Shown here: piece by piece, positions 24,314 to 33,429 of the stretch
Numbering within the stretch: position 1 is the first letter of the stretch
How the letters are laid out: every line of letters starts with the position of its first letter
Origin: Nonomuraea antri
GTDB taxonomy: Bacteria; Actinomycetota; Actinomycetes; Streptosporangiales; Streptosporangiaceae
Direction: 5' to 3'
Length of the DNA stretch: 45,247 bases
NCBI RefSeq assembly: GCF_013283785.1
Contig: NZ_JABCPZ010000065.1
Span: 1 to 45,247 of the forward strand
The notes under the pieces: generated by a model
What the model was told of the DNA's origin: nothing
Seen by the model: the letters and a program-made list of their open reading frames with translations, nothing else
Database searches by the model: none
Position numbers and translations under genes: made by a program

Positions 24314-26308
24314 TCACCTGGACACCTCCGCGGCGGAGACGGCGTGCAGGTCGGCTGCCTGGCCGGCCAGGACCAAGGCGCTCTCCTCAGGGGTCCAGTT
24401 GGATCGCAAGCGGCCTCCGGGCTCGCCTCGCCAGGCGGAGCGCAGCGCGCGGGCCGACACCGGCGGTGGCGCGAGGGTGGGGCCACCGGCGAGGGCGGCT
24501 GCGGCCAGAGCGACGCAGGCGCGTAAGACGGGGGTGGTGGTCCCGGTCCGCTGGAGCCGTTCGACGGACCTCGCCGCGTCGGCGGTCCGTCCGAGGCGGA
24601 CGAGCAGAATGGCGATCATCGTGTGGGCCAGCAGTTCGTGCGCGGGATGGCCGAGGATCATGCGGCGGGTCGCGCAGTCACGCCATTGGCCGCACGCCTG
24701 ATCCAAGGACGCGGCACGGGTGAGGACGATCGCGCGGCTCCAGGACACGTCCGCGCGAGCGTTGCCGACGGCGAGGGCCAGCCGAGCCCGGTGCTTGACC
24801 GGGTAGCGAGGGCTAACCTCGCCATCGACCAGATCGAGGAGTCGATCGGCGAGGTCGGTCCAGCACAGGGCGTCCAGGCCGGTGCGATGGGCGGGATCCC
24901 CTGTGCTGTCGCCGCGTGAGGCGAGAGCCGCGCGTTTGGCGAGGGCGCGGATCAGGTTGAGGTCCGGGCGGGCGGGGCGGTTGAGTATCGAGTCTCGCAG
25001 CCATTTCCCGGCCAGGGTTCGAGCCCGGTCGGGATCGTCGGTCAGGAAGCTGACCGCGGCCCGGTAGGAGACGGCCATAGGAAAGGTTCGTCCGCGGCCG
25101 GCTGCCAGAGTCGCGGTCTCCGCCGCGGCCAGGAGCAGGGCCGCGGCGGCGAGCCCGGGACGCGAGTGGAGAGCCGCCACGGCGACAGCCGCGAATCCGC
25201 TGGTCAAGGGCAGGCGGATCAGCGTCGCAGTGACCACCACGGGTGCGGGCAAGGTGCGGCCCAGGCGTGCGGTCACGTTGAGGAGCAGCCACGGAACGCT
25301 CGCCCAGGCGGCGAGGATCAGCCCTCCGGCGACACCGGTAGGGCCACCGCTCCACAGCTTCGCGCAGGCCGCGCCGACAGGCCCGGTCGCCACCACGACG
25401 ATGCCGCAGCGCAGCAGCGCGAGGCCTGCCAGGAGGACCAGCCGGGTGTACCTGTCGGGGATGAGCAGGAAGCGCACGTCGGTCCAGGCGGCCTGCACGG
25501 CCACGAGAACGGCGGCGGCGGTCAAGGCGGCGCGGTCGGTCAGGCCGAGTCCCTGACCCGCCGCGACCACGGCGGCGAGCGGCGCGAGCCCGCCCAGCAG
25601 TCCGGCGGCCCGCCAGAACCACTCGGCCGGCGCGGTGCCCCTGATGACCGGCCCGTACCGGTTCACCATGAGCATCATTCGCCAGATGCCGCTCCGATGC
25701 GGCTCGGAGACATGGAGGAACCTGACGATGCCACCCGCGGCCAGCGGCGCCGCCCACGCGTACACGATCAGCGGGTCCAGCGGCCACAGCAAAGCGTAGG
25801 CGGCGGCGCCGAGCCCGAGGAAGCTCAGCCCGGCGACGCCGAGGGCGAGCCCGAGGGCGGAGACGAGCACGATACCCGCCGTACCGGCGTTCCCGAGCCG
25901 GGCGAGCAGCGGAGCGAACACGGAGGTGACCCCAACGCCGATCGCCCCGAGAAGCACCACCACACCTGGGCTGTACGTGCGGTGAACAGGCCGTGCGATC
26001 TCCTTGGTCAGTTGCGAGGGCACCCACCGGCGTTTCAACTCCTGGACGTTCACCAAAGTCACCAGCGCCGCCACAACGGCCACCCCCGGCGTCACCACCA
26101 ACGCGGTTGCCGCCACAGCCGACCCCCTCCCTGCTGGGCCGACGGTACCGGGATTCCGCCGGCGCATGAGGTCGTTGTCCGGATCCGGCCAGTCATGGTC
26201 GGTTGCCCAGGGCTCGTCGAGACGTCTTAGGGCACGGGCCAGTTCTCGTGCGCGAGCGCATGTGACGTCGTGCTGAGGCAGCGACTCGTCGCGGAACGCT
26301 GCCTTCAT
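24314..26308 (-). CDS. Large multi-pass membrane protein with helical C-terminal domain
   Basis: Up to 664 residues. At least eight hydrophobic segments fall between residues about 60 and 410 (VAATALVVTPGVAVVAALVT, GVVVLLGAIGVGVTSVFAPL, AGIVLVSALGLALGVAGLSF, AALTAAAVLVAVQAAWTDVR, GLAAAALLLAAAETATLAAG). The C-terminal 250 residues are soluble and helical. The layout, membrane part followed by helical repeats, parallels the next gene, and the segment WLRDSILNRPARPDLNLIRA resembles WMKDFVLRRPGRPDLGFIHT there, so the two are probably diverged paralogues. The start at ATG 26308 has no clear ribosome site. No enzyme motif is visible. Confidence 0.7.
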   Translation of the reverse strand: MKAAFRDESLPQHDVTCARARELARALRRLDEPWATDHDWPDPDNDLMRRRNPGTVGPAGRGSAVAATALVVTPGVAVVAALVTLVNVQELKRRWVPSQLTKEIARPVHRTYSPGVVVLLGAIGVGVTSVFAPLLARLGNAGTAGIVLVSALGLALGVAGLSFLGLGAAAYALLWPLDPLIVYAWAAPLAAGGIVRFLHVSEPHRSGIWRMMLMVNRYGPVIRGTAPAEWFWRAAGLLGGLAPLAAVVAAGQGLGLTDRAALTAAAVLVAVQAAWTDVRFLLIPDRYTRLVLLAGLALLRCGIVVVATGPVGAACAKLWSGGPTGVAGGLILAAWASVPWLLLNVTARLGRTLPAPVVVTATLIRLPLTSGFAAVAVAALHSRPGLAAAALLLAAAETATLAAGRGRTFPMAVSYRAAVSFLTDDPDRARTLAGKWLRDSILNRPARPDLNLIRALAKRAALASRGDSTGDPAHRTGLDALCWTDLADRLLDLVDGEVSPRYPVKHRARLALAVGNARADVSWSRAIVLTRAASLDQACGQWRDCATRRMILGHPAHELLAHTMIAILLVRLGRTADAARSVERLQRTGTTTPVLRACVALAAAALAGGPTLAPPPVSARALRSAWRGEPGGRLRSNWTPEESALVLAGQAADLHAVSAAEVSR

Positions 26309-26341
26309 ACGGGACGCCGCCGGTTCGAGGCGGACAGTCGG

Positions 26342-26995
26342 TCAAACATCGAGCGCGATCTGCTCAGCCTTGGCCAGGTGCGGCGGCTTGTCCTGTATAC
26401 GTATGCCCGCCATTTCGACCAGCTCCTGCGCCGTGGGAGTGGTCGTGGCGGGCAGGTCCTCGACCAGGGCGGGTAGCAGCAGGGCTGCGCCGACCGCGTC
26501 CCACAGGGCACGATGCGGTCGGCCGGTGGGGACGAGCTGAGCGACCTGGGCGTTGAGAGCGTACTTTTCCAGTAGCCGCACCAGGTTCCAGCGCTGACAC
26601 GCGGGGTTGAAGTGGCGGTAGAGCCGGGCCGTGTCGATCAAGGCGGCCGGCTGGACTTGGGGCGGGTGACGGTGCAGCAGGCGCCAGTCCACGCCGATGT
26701 TGTGCCCGACGATGATGCGCCGGTCGAGGCGGTCAAGGATCTCTGCCTGGATGTCGTCCAAGGTGGGCGCGGTGGCCAGGCGGTTCCCGGTGAGGTCTCG
26801 GGAGATCCACGGGCGGGGCGCGACCGCGCGGCCGGGGTTGACCGTGCTGTCCCAGGCTGCGGCCAGGTTGGGGAAGCCGTTATCCAGGGGGACGATCGCG
26901 ATCTCCAGGATCTGTTCGCGGTCACGATCCTGACCGCCGGTCCCCTCTAGGTCGAGGGCCACCAGAGGCGCGGTCGTCCACGGCTGAGCTGTCAT
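26342..26995 (-). CDS. 3'-5' exonuclease of the DnaQ/RNase T (DEDDh) type
   Basis: 217 residues. Exo I is VALDLEGTGGQDRDREQILE with the D-x-E pair, Exo II is IIVGHNIGVDWRLLHRH, and Exo III is PHRALWDAVGAALLLPALVE with the H-x(4)-D pair, so all four acidic residues and the His are in place. Such enzymes trim 3' ends of DNA or RNA using two metal ions. The ATG overlaps the stop of the upstream helical-protein gene as ATGA, and the CHAT operon starts 33 bases downstream. A role in lanthipeptide synthesis is not obvious. It may belong with either neighbour system. Confidence 0.88.
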   Translation of the reverse strand: MTAQPWTTAPLVALDLEGTGGQDRDREQILEIAIVPLDNGFPNLAAAWDSTVNPGRAVAPRPWISRDLTGNRLATAPTLDDIQAEILDRLDRRIIVGHNIGVDWRLLHRHPPQVQPAALIDTARLYRHFNPACQRWNLVRLLEKYALNAQVAQLVPTGRPHRALWDAVGAALLLPALVEDLPATTTPTAQELVEMAGIRIQDKPPHLAKAEQIALDV

Positions 26996-28131
26996 GTCTT
27001 CTCCGATGGGGCAAGGCGGGAGTGTGGGGCCGCGGCGAGCAAAGCGCGCAGGCGTGCTTCTGCGTGATCCATCCCCTTGGTGATGGCGGTCCAGTGGACG
27101 TCCGGGATGCTCCCGGTACCAAGCGATGCGGCGGCGATCACGGCGGTGAGGTTCTGGTGCTGCCGGCTGGTCATAAGCGAGCGCATCGCCGGGTGGCCGA
27201 GGACGTCGCGGGCGGCGTAGGCGTCGGTGGAGGCCACGTCGATGACTGCCTCGGCCAGCCGGGTGCTGCCCGACGGGGTGTGGCCGGCGGCCACGTCGAG
27301 TGTGGTCAGAGCGAGGCGGACCCGGAATGCGGCCGTTGTCGGGTCCTCAGCTGCGAGCAGGCTGAGCGCCTCCCCGACCACACGCTCCAGCTCGTCTTCC
27401 GGGCTGGGTTTGATGCCGGGCCGGGTGGCGATGCGCAGGAGCGACGCCACGGTGGCTTCCCACGGCTCGGCCGGCACCGTGGAGTCGATCACCTCGGCCG
27501 CTTCGTCAAGGAGCCCCTGTTCCACCAGCGCCATGATCTTGAGTTGGCGGCCGTCCAGCAGGCGGTCGCCGATGCCGCCGTGGGCGGCCATGGCGTCGGC
27601 GGCCTCGCTCCGGCGGCCCTGCTGGGCGAGGGCGCGGGCCCCGTCGATGAGCAGCGCCACCCACAGCTCCGTGCAGACCGCACGGTGCTCGTCGCTGCTG
27701 CGGGTCAGGGGCGAAAGGTCGACGGTGTGGCCCTAGATCACGGTGCTACCGCGCCGCTGGGCGGCGCGGTAGAGCTGATCGAGTATCTCGTAGGCGGCTT
27801 TGCCGTCCCCTTCGCGGATCAGCAGTCGGGCGATGTTGATCAGGGGCATCAGCGACATGACCGCTATGTCCTGAGGCAGATCCCCAGCCTCGGCGAAGAC
27901 CTTGTGCTGCCTCCAGCACAGGTTCGCGGCCAGGTCGGGCAGGGCGGCGTCGGAGGCGATGAGCGCGGAGATGTTGAGGACTCCGCAGGCGCGGGCCACC
28001 AAGTCCCGGTGGTCAGCACCTGCGGGTTCGATGCTCAGCGCGGTGAGATCGGCGATGCGCTCCGGCAGGGGTTTGCCGGGCGGCTTGGTACGGCAGACCA
28101 GCGGGATGCGGGCGGCGATCGCAGGGTTCAT
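26992..28131 (-). pseudogene. Helical repeat protein interrupted by an in-frame TAG
   Basis: Two reading frames, 27733-28131 and 26992-27735, are in the same phase and separated only by TAG at 27733-27735. Translation before it ends in AYEILDQLYRAAQRRGSTVI and resumes directly with GHTVDLSPLTRSSDEHRAVC, TELWVALLIDGARALAQQGR, which reads as one continuous TPR-like helical protein of about 380 codons. A second start within the later part (27660, GTG) could give a 222-residue protein. It lies between the FxLD methyltransferase and the exonuclease with 20-base and overlapping junctions, so it belongs to the operon. Function unknown. Stop readthrough, recent nonsense mutation or sequence error are all possible. 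Confidence 0.7.
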
Positions 28132-28151
28132 CACGACGCACTGTGTCCCTT

Positions 28152-30197
28152 CTACGGCCAATCGACCACGAGGCGGCTGGCGGGTTTGTCGATGATGAAG
28201 CGCGGGTCGGCCGCTTTGAGCAGGTCACGGCTGTCGGCGGTGGCCATGCGGAAGCCGGGGGCCGGGGCGTGGTTGCCGTAGTCGCGATCCCATTCCTCGA
28301 TCGCCGCGGCGACCTGCTCGGCCAGAGTGGCGGCCTGCGGGCCGTGCCCGATGACGCCGATCTCCCAGAAACGTCCCTTGGCGTCCTCGCCTTCGCGGAC
28401 GGTCAGGTAAGCCAGGCTGTCGCCGTCGAGCGCGGCCATCGAACCCCATCCGAAGTGCGGCGTGAACCCCGGACGGTTGCCCGGCATCCGGGACAGCCCG
28501 TTCGGCAGGACGCACGCCAGCCACAAATACACCCACTGCCACGGGTCGCCTTGCCGGAACTCCACCCCGCTGTAGACCGGGTGCGCGGGGATGTCGAGGA
28601 TCGTGCGCATCGCCTCTCGGTCGACGAGTTGCTCGCCGAAAGTCTCCAGGTGGACATCGCCTTCCCCGTCGAGCTGAACGCGGGTGTAAATGTCGTCGCA
28701 GATGCCCTTGCGCAGCGGCACGAAGGTCGCCATCTCGCAGGAGACCGTCTTCCAGGTGTCGCCGTCGCGCTCGAAGGCGAAGGATCGGGAGATGCTGCCG
28801 CGGATGCGCATCGGGATGATCAGCCGGCCGTCGCGGGCGAGCTGGTCGAGTACCTGGACCGGGATGTCGCCGGCCCCCACGGTGAACTGGATGCGGTCGT
28901 AGGGAGCGTGCTCGGGCAGCCCGGCCGCGCCGTCGCCGAGCACTGCGGTCACGTTGGTGGCCCCGGCGGCTTGCAGGTGCCGTTGCGCGATGTCGACGAG
29001 GTCCTGGTCGACGTCGATGGTCCACACCTGGCCGGTCGGGGCGACGAGGTGGCCGAGGAGCGCGGCGTTGTACCCAGTGGCGGCTCCGGCCTCCAGGATG
29101 TTCTGTCCTGGCCGCGCGCCCACCTGCTCCAGCTGGGTGGCGACAATGGACGGCGCGGAGATGCACGAGATCATCTCGCCGCCGGCGTCGTGCTTGATCG
29201 CCACGGCGTCATCGACGTAGGCGGCCTCGACAGCGGCGTCGGGGATGAACGTGTGGCGCTCGACCGTACGGAACGCCTCGATGATTTCTGGGGTGCGCAG
29301 GTGGCCGGAGTCGATGTACTTGGCCACCATGGCCTCGCGCAGCTCGGTGGGGTCGGCGATGGTAGTGATGGTGGTCTCCATCCTGGTGAAGGTAGGTGTT
29401 ACCGGTGAGGAGGGGCTGGTGGACACGGCCGCCGATGCGGCATCTCCGAAGGCGGCCTGCCGGCCGAGCCAGGCCGCCGCGGCCTGCTCGGCCACGGGCG
29501 TGCCGGCCCGGTTGAACGCGAAGATGGCGTGGTGGGCGAGGACGGCGCGCAGCCCTCGCGTCAGATGCCCGGCTTTGGCGAGCCGGGCAAGACGCCGACC
29601 GGCGTCCTGGAACGCGGCCACGCGCTCGACCCAGCCCGGTTCGGGGCAGGGCCGCTGGGCGGCGTCGGCGTTCATGAGGCGCCGCATGGCGATGATCGCC
29701 GCCGCCCGGCGCGCTCCCATCGGCGGGTCGATCGCCGGGCGGAGGTTGCCGATCTTCGCCCACACGTCGCCGATCTCGAACGCGTCAAGCCCGGCCGCTC
29801 GAAATATCGCCGACAGCAGCAGGATGCACCGCTCCCTGCTGTCGGGACTGCCGGTCTCGGCCAGCGCTGCGGGGCTGTCGGCGCACCACACCTCGTGGGC
29901 GATGGCCATGCCCTGCGGGCCGCCGAACGCGTCCGTCTCAGGTTCATAGATGCCGCCGGCCCATCCGGCCACCACCTGCTCGGTGACGAGCCGGTCGAGG
30001 AGGGCGGCTACGGACTGATCGGTGCGCAGTCGCAGCCCGCCGTCCTTGCGCAGGAAGTGGAAGCGCCGGTTGGCCAGCGCAGCCGAAACCTTGGCCACCG
30101 CCTCAGGGCTCACCCCGGCATCGGCGGCAAAGCGGATCGTGGCCTGCCACCACTCCGGCTCGGCCGGCGGGGCCAGATTGTCCTCGTAGCTGTCCAT
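28152..30197 (-). CDS. FxLD-system methyltransferase: LanB elimination-like domain fused to PIMT
   Basis: 681 residues. Residues about 10-255 match the thiopeptide-type/LanB C-terminal domain that eliminates glutamate from glutamylated Ser/Thr (WWQATIRFAADAGVSPEAVA, GGIYEPETDAFGGPQGMAIA, HEVWCADSPAAL). Residues about 275-450 are a protein-L-isoaspartate methyltransferase-like domain (MISCISAPSIVATQLEQVGA, ILEAGAATGYNAALLGHL with the SAM loop, YDRIQFTVGAGDIPVQVL), followed by a long C-terminal extension. This is the layout of the methyltransferase, FxLD system family. It should complete dehydration with the separate LanB and methylate an acidic residue of the peptide. CAGGAG precedes the ATG. 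Confidence 0.9.
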   Translation of the reverse strand: MDSYEDNLAPPAEPEWWQATIRFAADAGVSPEAVAKVSAALANRRFHFLRKDGGLRLRTDQSVAALLDRLVTEQVVAGWAGGIYEPETDAFGGPQGMAIAHEVWCADSPAALAETGSPDSRERCILLLSAIFRAAGLDAFEIGDVWAKIGNLRPAIDPPMGARRAAAIIAMRRLMNADAAQRPCPEPGWVERVAAFQDAGRRLARLAKAGHLTRGLRAVLAHHAIFAFNRAGTPVAEQAAAAWLGRQAAFGDAASAAVSTSPSSPVTPTFTRMETTITTIADPTELREAMVAKYIDSGHLRTPEIIEAFRTVERHTFIPDAAVEAAYVDDAVAIKHDAGGEMISCISAPSIVATQLEQVGARPGQNILEAGAATGYNAALLGHLVAPTGQVWTIDVDQDLVDIAQRHLQAAGATNVTAVLGDGAAGLPEHAPYDRIQFTVGAGDIPVQVLDQLARDGRLIIPMRIRGSISRSFAFERDGDTWKTVSCEMATFVPLRKGICDDIYTRVQLDGEGDVHLETFGEQLVDREAMRTILDIPAHPVYSGVEFRQGDPWQWVYLWLACVLPNGLSRMPGNRPGFTPHFGWGSMAALDGDSLAYLTVREGEDAKGRFWEIGVIGHGPQAATLAEQVAAAIEEWDRDYGNHAPAPGFRMATADSRDLLKAADPRFIIDKPASRLVVDWP

Positions 30198-30263
30198 GGT
30201 GTTCGAGTCGCTCCTGATCGCTCCGTGTTCGCCGCGTGTTCGTACCGGGTGGTCCAGCGAGAG

Positions 30264-31328
30264 TCAGTGCAGTAGCAGGGCGCACGTCCAGCCGGTGAGA
30301 TCCGAGCCCTCCAGCGCTAGTTGCGCCCCGGCGCGCCCTTCCAGAAATCCGGGTTTGGTCAGGTCGCCGAGTCCGGCGGCCAGGCGTTGACGGGTGTGCT
30401 GGATGCTCGCGGTGAACCGGCCGGGGATGGCGCTGTCGGCAGCGATGGCGGTGGTGACGGTCAAGATCCCGGCCCAGCCGTGACACAGTGACGCATCGCA
30501 CACCCGGCTGAGCCGATCTGCGTCGAGCAGCGCCGCCAGTGCCATGTCCTCGGCCTTCTGCCTGCGGGCCGGGTCGCACAGCGCGAGCGCGGTCAGTTGC
30601 AGGGCGCGGGCGATCCCCAGATCCCCATAGCACCACGACGGCCGCAAGGGAAGCACCTGCGGTGGTTCGTCGGCGGTGAGCTGGTCGAGGGTGATCCAGT
30701 AGGAGCCGCCGAACTTCTCCAGCCACGTCGCGAATGTCTTGATGGCCTCGCGCTGGCCGTCGACGTGGAAGCTGCGGCGAGCGGCCAGCGCCAGCAGAGC
30801 CAGCGGACCGGCGATGCCGTGGGCGATGCCGTTGTTGCCATGGCCGCCAGGCACCTTTACCTCGTGTGTGGGGGTGTCCGGCGACCACCACCCCGGCAAG
30901 ATCCGGTCGTCGGTCTTGACCGGGCTTGCCAGCGACACCAGGTAGGTCAAGACCTCTTCGAGCAGAGGTGAGGAGCCGGTCCGGGTCAGCAGGAGCGTCC
31001 CCAGCCCGGTCAGCCCGCTGATGAGGTCGAACTCCGCCAGCGGCGGCAGTCGCCCCTCCTGCTGCCGTCGGCGGGCGGCGGCCAGACGAGCGGTTACCAC
31101 CCGGTCGACACCTGCCTGCACGTCGCGATCGACGCGCCCGGCGCGGCCGAGGACGAACTCCAGCGCCGGGGCTCCGTGATACAGGCTCGCGTTGGAGCCG
31201 ATACTGACCCCGCCGGCGACTGCCTCCTGCAGCAGAGGGTGCGCGCCGGCCAGGTCGGCACGCTCGATGTGCAGCAGAGCCTGGCCGAGTGTGCCCTCGG
31301 CCAGGGCTTGTGTGGTCAGAGCGCTCAT
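30264..31328 (-). CDS. lanC: LanC-type lanthionine cyclase
   Basis: 354 residues from ATG 31328, overlapping the LanB stop as ATGA. The catalytic and zinc-binding pattern is present: GIAHGIAGPLALLALA, the Cys in SWCYGDLGIARALQ and the Cys-His pair in SLCHGWAGIL. LanC adds Cys thiols to dehydroalanine or dehydrobutyrine and so makes thioether rings in the cytoplasm. The frame also carries the internal hairpin-barrel repeats (FDLISGLTGLGTLLLTR, GAQLALEGSDLTGWTCALL). It sits directly behind LanB and ahead of the elimination/PIMT gene in one transcription unit. Confidence 0.92.
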   Translation of the reverse strand: MSALTTQALAEGTLGQALLHIERADLAGAHPLLQEAVAGGVSIGSNASLYHGAPALEFVLGRAGRVDRDVQAGVDRVVTARLAAARRRQQEGRLPPLAEFDLISGLTGLGTLLLTRTGSSPLLEEVLTYLVSLASPVKTDDRILPGWWSPDTPTHEVKVPGGHGNNGIAHGIAGPLALLALAARRSFHVDGQREAIKTFATWLEKFGGSYWITLDQLTADEPPQVLPLRPSWCYGDLGIARALQLTALALCDPARRQKAEDMALAALLDADRLSRVCDASLCHGWAGILTVTTAIAADSAIPGRFTASIQHTRQRLAAGLGDLTKPGFLEGRAGAQLALEGSDLTGWTCALLLH

Positions 31329-33358
31329 CGCCGTGACTCCAGCGAGACGACGATGCTGTGCGCCCGTCCGCCGTTCCACCCATCGGCATCTGGCGGCGGT
31401 GCCTCGAGCAGCACCGCGACTGGTGTCCCGTTCAGGTGCGCGCGCAGCAGGTCCATGTCCATCTCTCGCGTCAGGTCCAGTGGAAGGTGCTGGTCATCGA
31501 CCGCAAGCATGACCCGCTCGGGCACCCCGGCCCAGCCGCGCCAGGCGTGCAACTGCTCGGCCCACGCCTCCAGATGCGCCGGACGGCCGGGCAGCTTGCG
31601 GGCGTGGAGCTGCCAGCGGGCGGCGACCAGGACGGTACGCCGGTAGTGCACGGCCGGGGTGAACGGCAACGTCCACGCGGCGCCCCAGTCGAACCAGGTC
31701 ACCTGCGCCGTGGCGGCACGGCTGATCTCGGCCAGGAACCGGACCAGCGGCGGCGTGAAGCTGTTCCACAGGAAGTTGATCGCCGTGGGCGCCAGCAACT
31801 CCAGGCGCTCCCCCGTCGCAGCCACCGCCAGGTACAGGTGACCGTCGCGAGAGCCGACGACCAAGTCACGGGGATGCAGGACGTTCTCGCCCGCGTCTCG
31901 ATACTCGCCGACGCTGACCAGCTTCGGCAGGACACGCGGAGCACGGGTGAGCAGGTCGGCCTCCGCCCGGGTGGGGTGGAACGACAACTGCGCCGACGTC
32001 GCGTCGGGCGCGACGGTGGGCAGGGCGGCGTATCCGGCGGCCAGCTCCGGCAGCAGATGCCAGAACCTCCCGGTCATCGTGCTGGCCGCGCGGGAGACGG
32101 TGTGGACGCGCAGCCGGAAGTCGCCCGCGTCGAGCGCCTGCATCGTCCGTGCCTGGACCTGGGCGCACACCTCGAAGTGCGGCGCGGGTACGAGGTTGGT
32201 GAACGGCTCGGCCGCGGCGGCCTCCAACTCCTCGATCACGGCCTCGGACAGGATCACCGAACGTTTGCCCTCGACGGCGGCAGTCCCGGCCAGATCCAGC
32301 AGCAGCCGGTCACGGCGTGACATCGGCCTCGGCGGCTCCGACAACACGCCGAACCCGTCCGGCAGGCCGAGTCCAACGCTGGGGTCGGTGAGCTGTTCCA
32401 CCGAGACCTCGGTCCCCTCGCCGAACCGGTCGACGAACCGCTCGATATAGCGCCGCCAGGCCGGGGTACCGGCGGGATGCGTGGCGAGGCGGGCCAGTAC
32501 CGTCGCCGCGGTCTCGGTCGAGATGGAGACCGTGTCGGGCAGCCGCACCTCGGCGTCCAATCGCATGTCGACCGCTGTGCGCTCGCAGGCTGCGAGAACC
32601 GGGGCCGGCACGACGGCGGCCGGGTTGGTGATGGTGGCGGCGGCACGTAGCCGGGAGCGCAGCAGCCGCGTGCGCAGCAGGTCGGTGACCAGCTCCGCGC
32701 GGCGGCGGGATTCGATGTGCGGGAACTCGGCGGCGAGTTTGCCGAGCAGGGCCGCGTGCGGGATCGGGGAGCCGGCCGCCTGCAGCACCAGTTCCACTGC
32801 CGTCGTCGATGCCAGGGTGAACTCGTCCGCTCCCTCGGCTGGGACGTGAACGCGGCCGTCGAAGACGCGGGCGAGGTTGTTCACGCACACCTCGACGTCG
32901 GCCATCCCGTCTTCGCTGGTCTCCCACGCGGTGATCGCCGAGTCCAAGGCTGTCGGGTCGGGCCGGTGGACGGCCTCGTGTGCATCTCCGATACGCACGA
33001 GTGAGCTGTCGCCGAACTCGATCAGGGCGACCCCGGCGAACAGGCCGAACGGGGTGGAGCGGTGCGCGTAGCGCAGGGCGTACCGGGCCATGGCGAGCGC
33101 GGCGCGTCGGGCACGGCGCACGTTGTTCACCCGACCGTCGAGCACAGCCCGAACCTGACGGGCCAGATCCGGGCTGGCGTTGGCGACCGCCTGCCGGAAA
33201 GACTCATCTGTCCACACCGCAGACAGCCACGACCGCCATCGCTCCATCGAGCAGCCGGGCTCTGGCCAGTCCGGAAGGCGAGGTGGGGTCGGATGGATCG
33301 CGGCGCGCAGCATCGCGGTGCCGGTGCACCGATACCGTCTGATCCGCGTCCGTGTCAT
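31325..33358 (-). CDS. lanB: Lantibiotic dehydratase LanB, glutamylation part
   Basis: 677 residues from ATG 33358, with GGAG upstream; a longer frame to 33469 would overlap the precursor. It contains the LanB N-terminal domain: YALRYAHRSTPFGLFAGVAL, WRRYIERFVDRFGEG, RPMSRRDRLLLDLAGTAAVE, VHTVSRAASTMTGRFWHLLP and VLHPRDLVVGSRDGHLYLA. This domain uses glutamyl-tRNA to activate Ser/Thr of the precursor. The glutamate-elimination domain is not here but on the N-terminus of the methyltransferase gene at 28152-30197, so LanB is split as in thiopeptide and FxLD systems. It follows the precursor by 71 bases with a hairpin between. Confidence 0.92.
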   Translation of the reverse strand: MTRTRIRRYRCTGTAMLRAAIHPTPPRLPDWPEPGCSMERWRSWLSAVWTDESFRQAVANASPDLARQVRAVLDGRVNNVRRARRAALAMARYALRYAHRSTPFGLFAGVALIEFGDSSLVRIGDAHEAVHRPDPTALDSAITAWETSEDGMADVEVCVNNLARVFDGRVHVPAEGADEFTLASTTAVELVLQAAGSPIPHAALLGKLAAEFPHIESRRRAELVTDLLRTRLLRSRLRAAATITNPAAVVPAPVLAACERTAVDMRLDAEVRLPDTVSISTETAATVLARLATHPAGTPAWRRYIERFVDRFGEGTEVSVEQLTDPSVGLGLPDGFGVLSEPPRPMSRRDRLLLDLAGTAAVEGKRSVILSEAVIEELEAAAAEPFTNLVPAPHFEVCAQVQARTMQALDAGDFRLRVHTVSRAASTMTGRFWHLLPELAAGYAALPTVAPDATSAQLSFHPTRAEADLLTRAPRVLPKLVSVGEYRDAGENVLHPRDLVVGSRDGHLYLAVAATGERLELLAPTAINFLWNSFTPPLVRFLAEISRAATAQVTWFDWGAAWTLPFTPAVHYRRTVLVAARWQLHARKLPGRPAHLEAWAEQLHAWRGWAGVPERVMLAVDDQHLPLDLTREMDMDLLRAHLNGTPVAVLLEAPPPDADGWNGGRAHSIVVSLESRR

Positions 33359-33390
33359 CGTGTTCACTCCGTTCCTACTCCCGGGGCGCA

Positions 33391-33419
33391 GGCCCGGGCC
33401 CGTTACGGGGACCCGGGCC
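33391..33419 (-). terminator. Hairpin between precursor and LanB (possible attenuator)
   Basis: In minus-strand RNA, bases 33419-33409 pair with 33401-33391 over a seven-base loop: ten Watson-Crick pairs plus one G-U pair that is allowed only when the minus strand is transcribed. It lies 11 bases after the precursor stop. There is no U tract. Placement after a precursor gene suggests partial termination or an RNA-stabilising 3' end that keeps peptide mRNA above enzyme mRNA. Confidence 0.6.
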
Positions 33420-33429
33420 GATGGCCGGG

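Noticed and set aside
23614..26230. Long plus-strand frames opposite the membrane protein genes
   Set aside because: They mirror well-formed membrane protein genes with coupled starts on the minus strand and show no domains.
27022..29408. Plus-strand frames of about 420 codons opposite the FxLD methyltransferase and helical gene
   Set aside because: Shadows caused by third-position GC bias; the minus-strand product has recognisable catalytic motifs.
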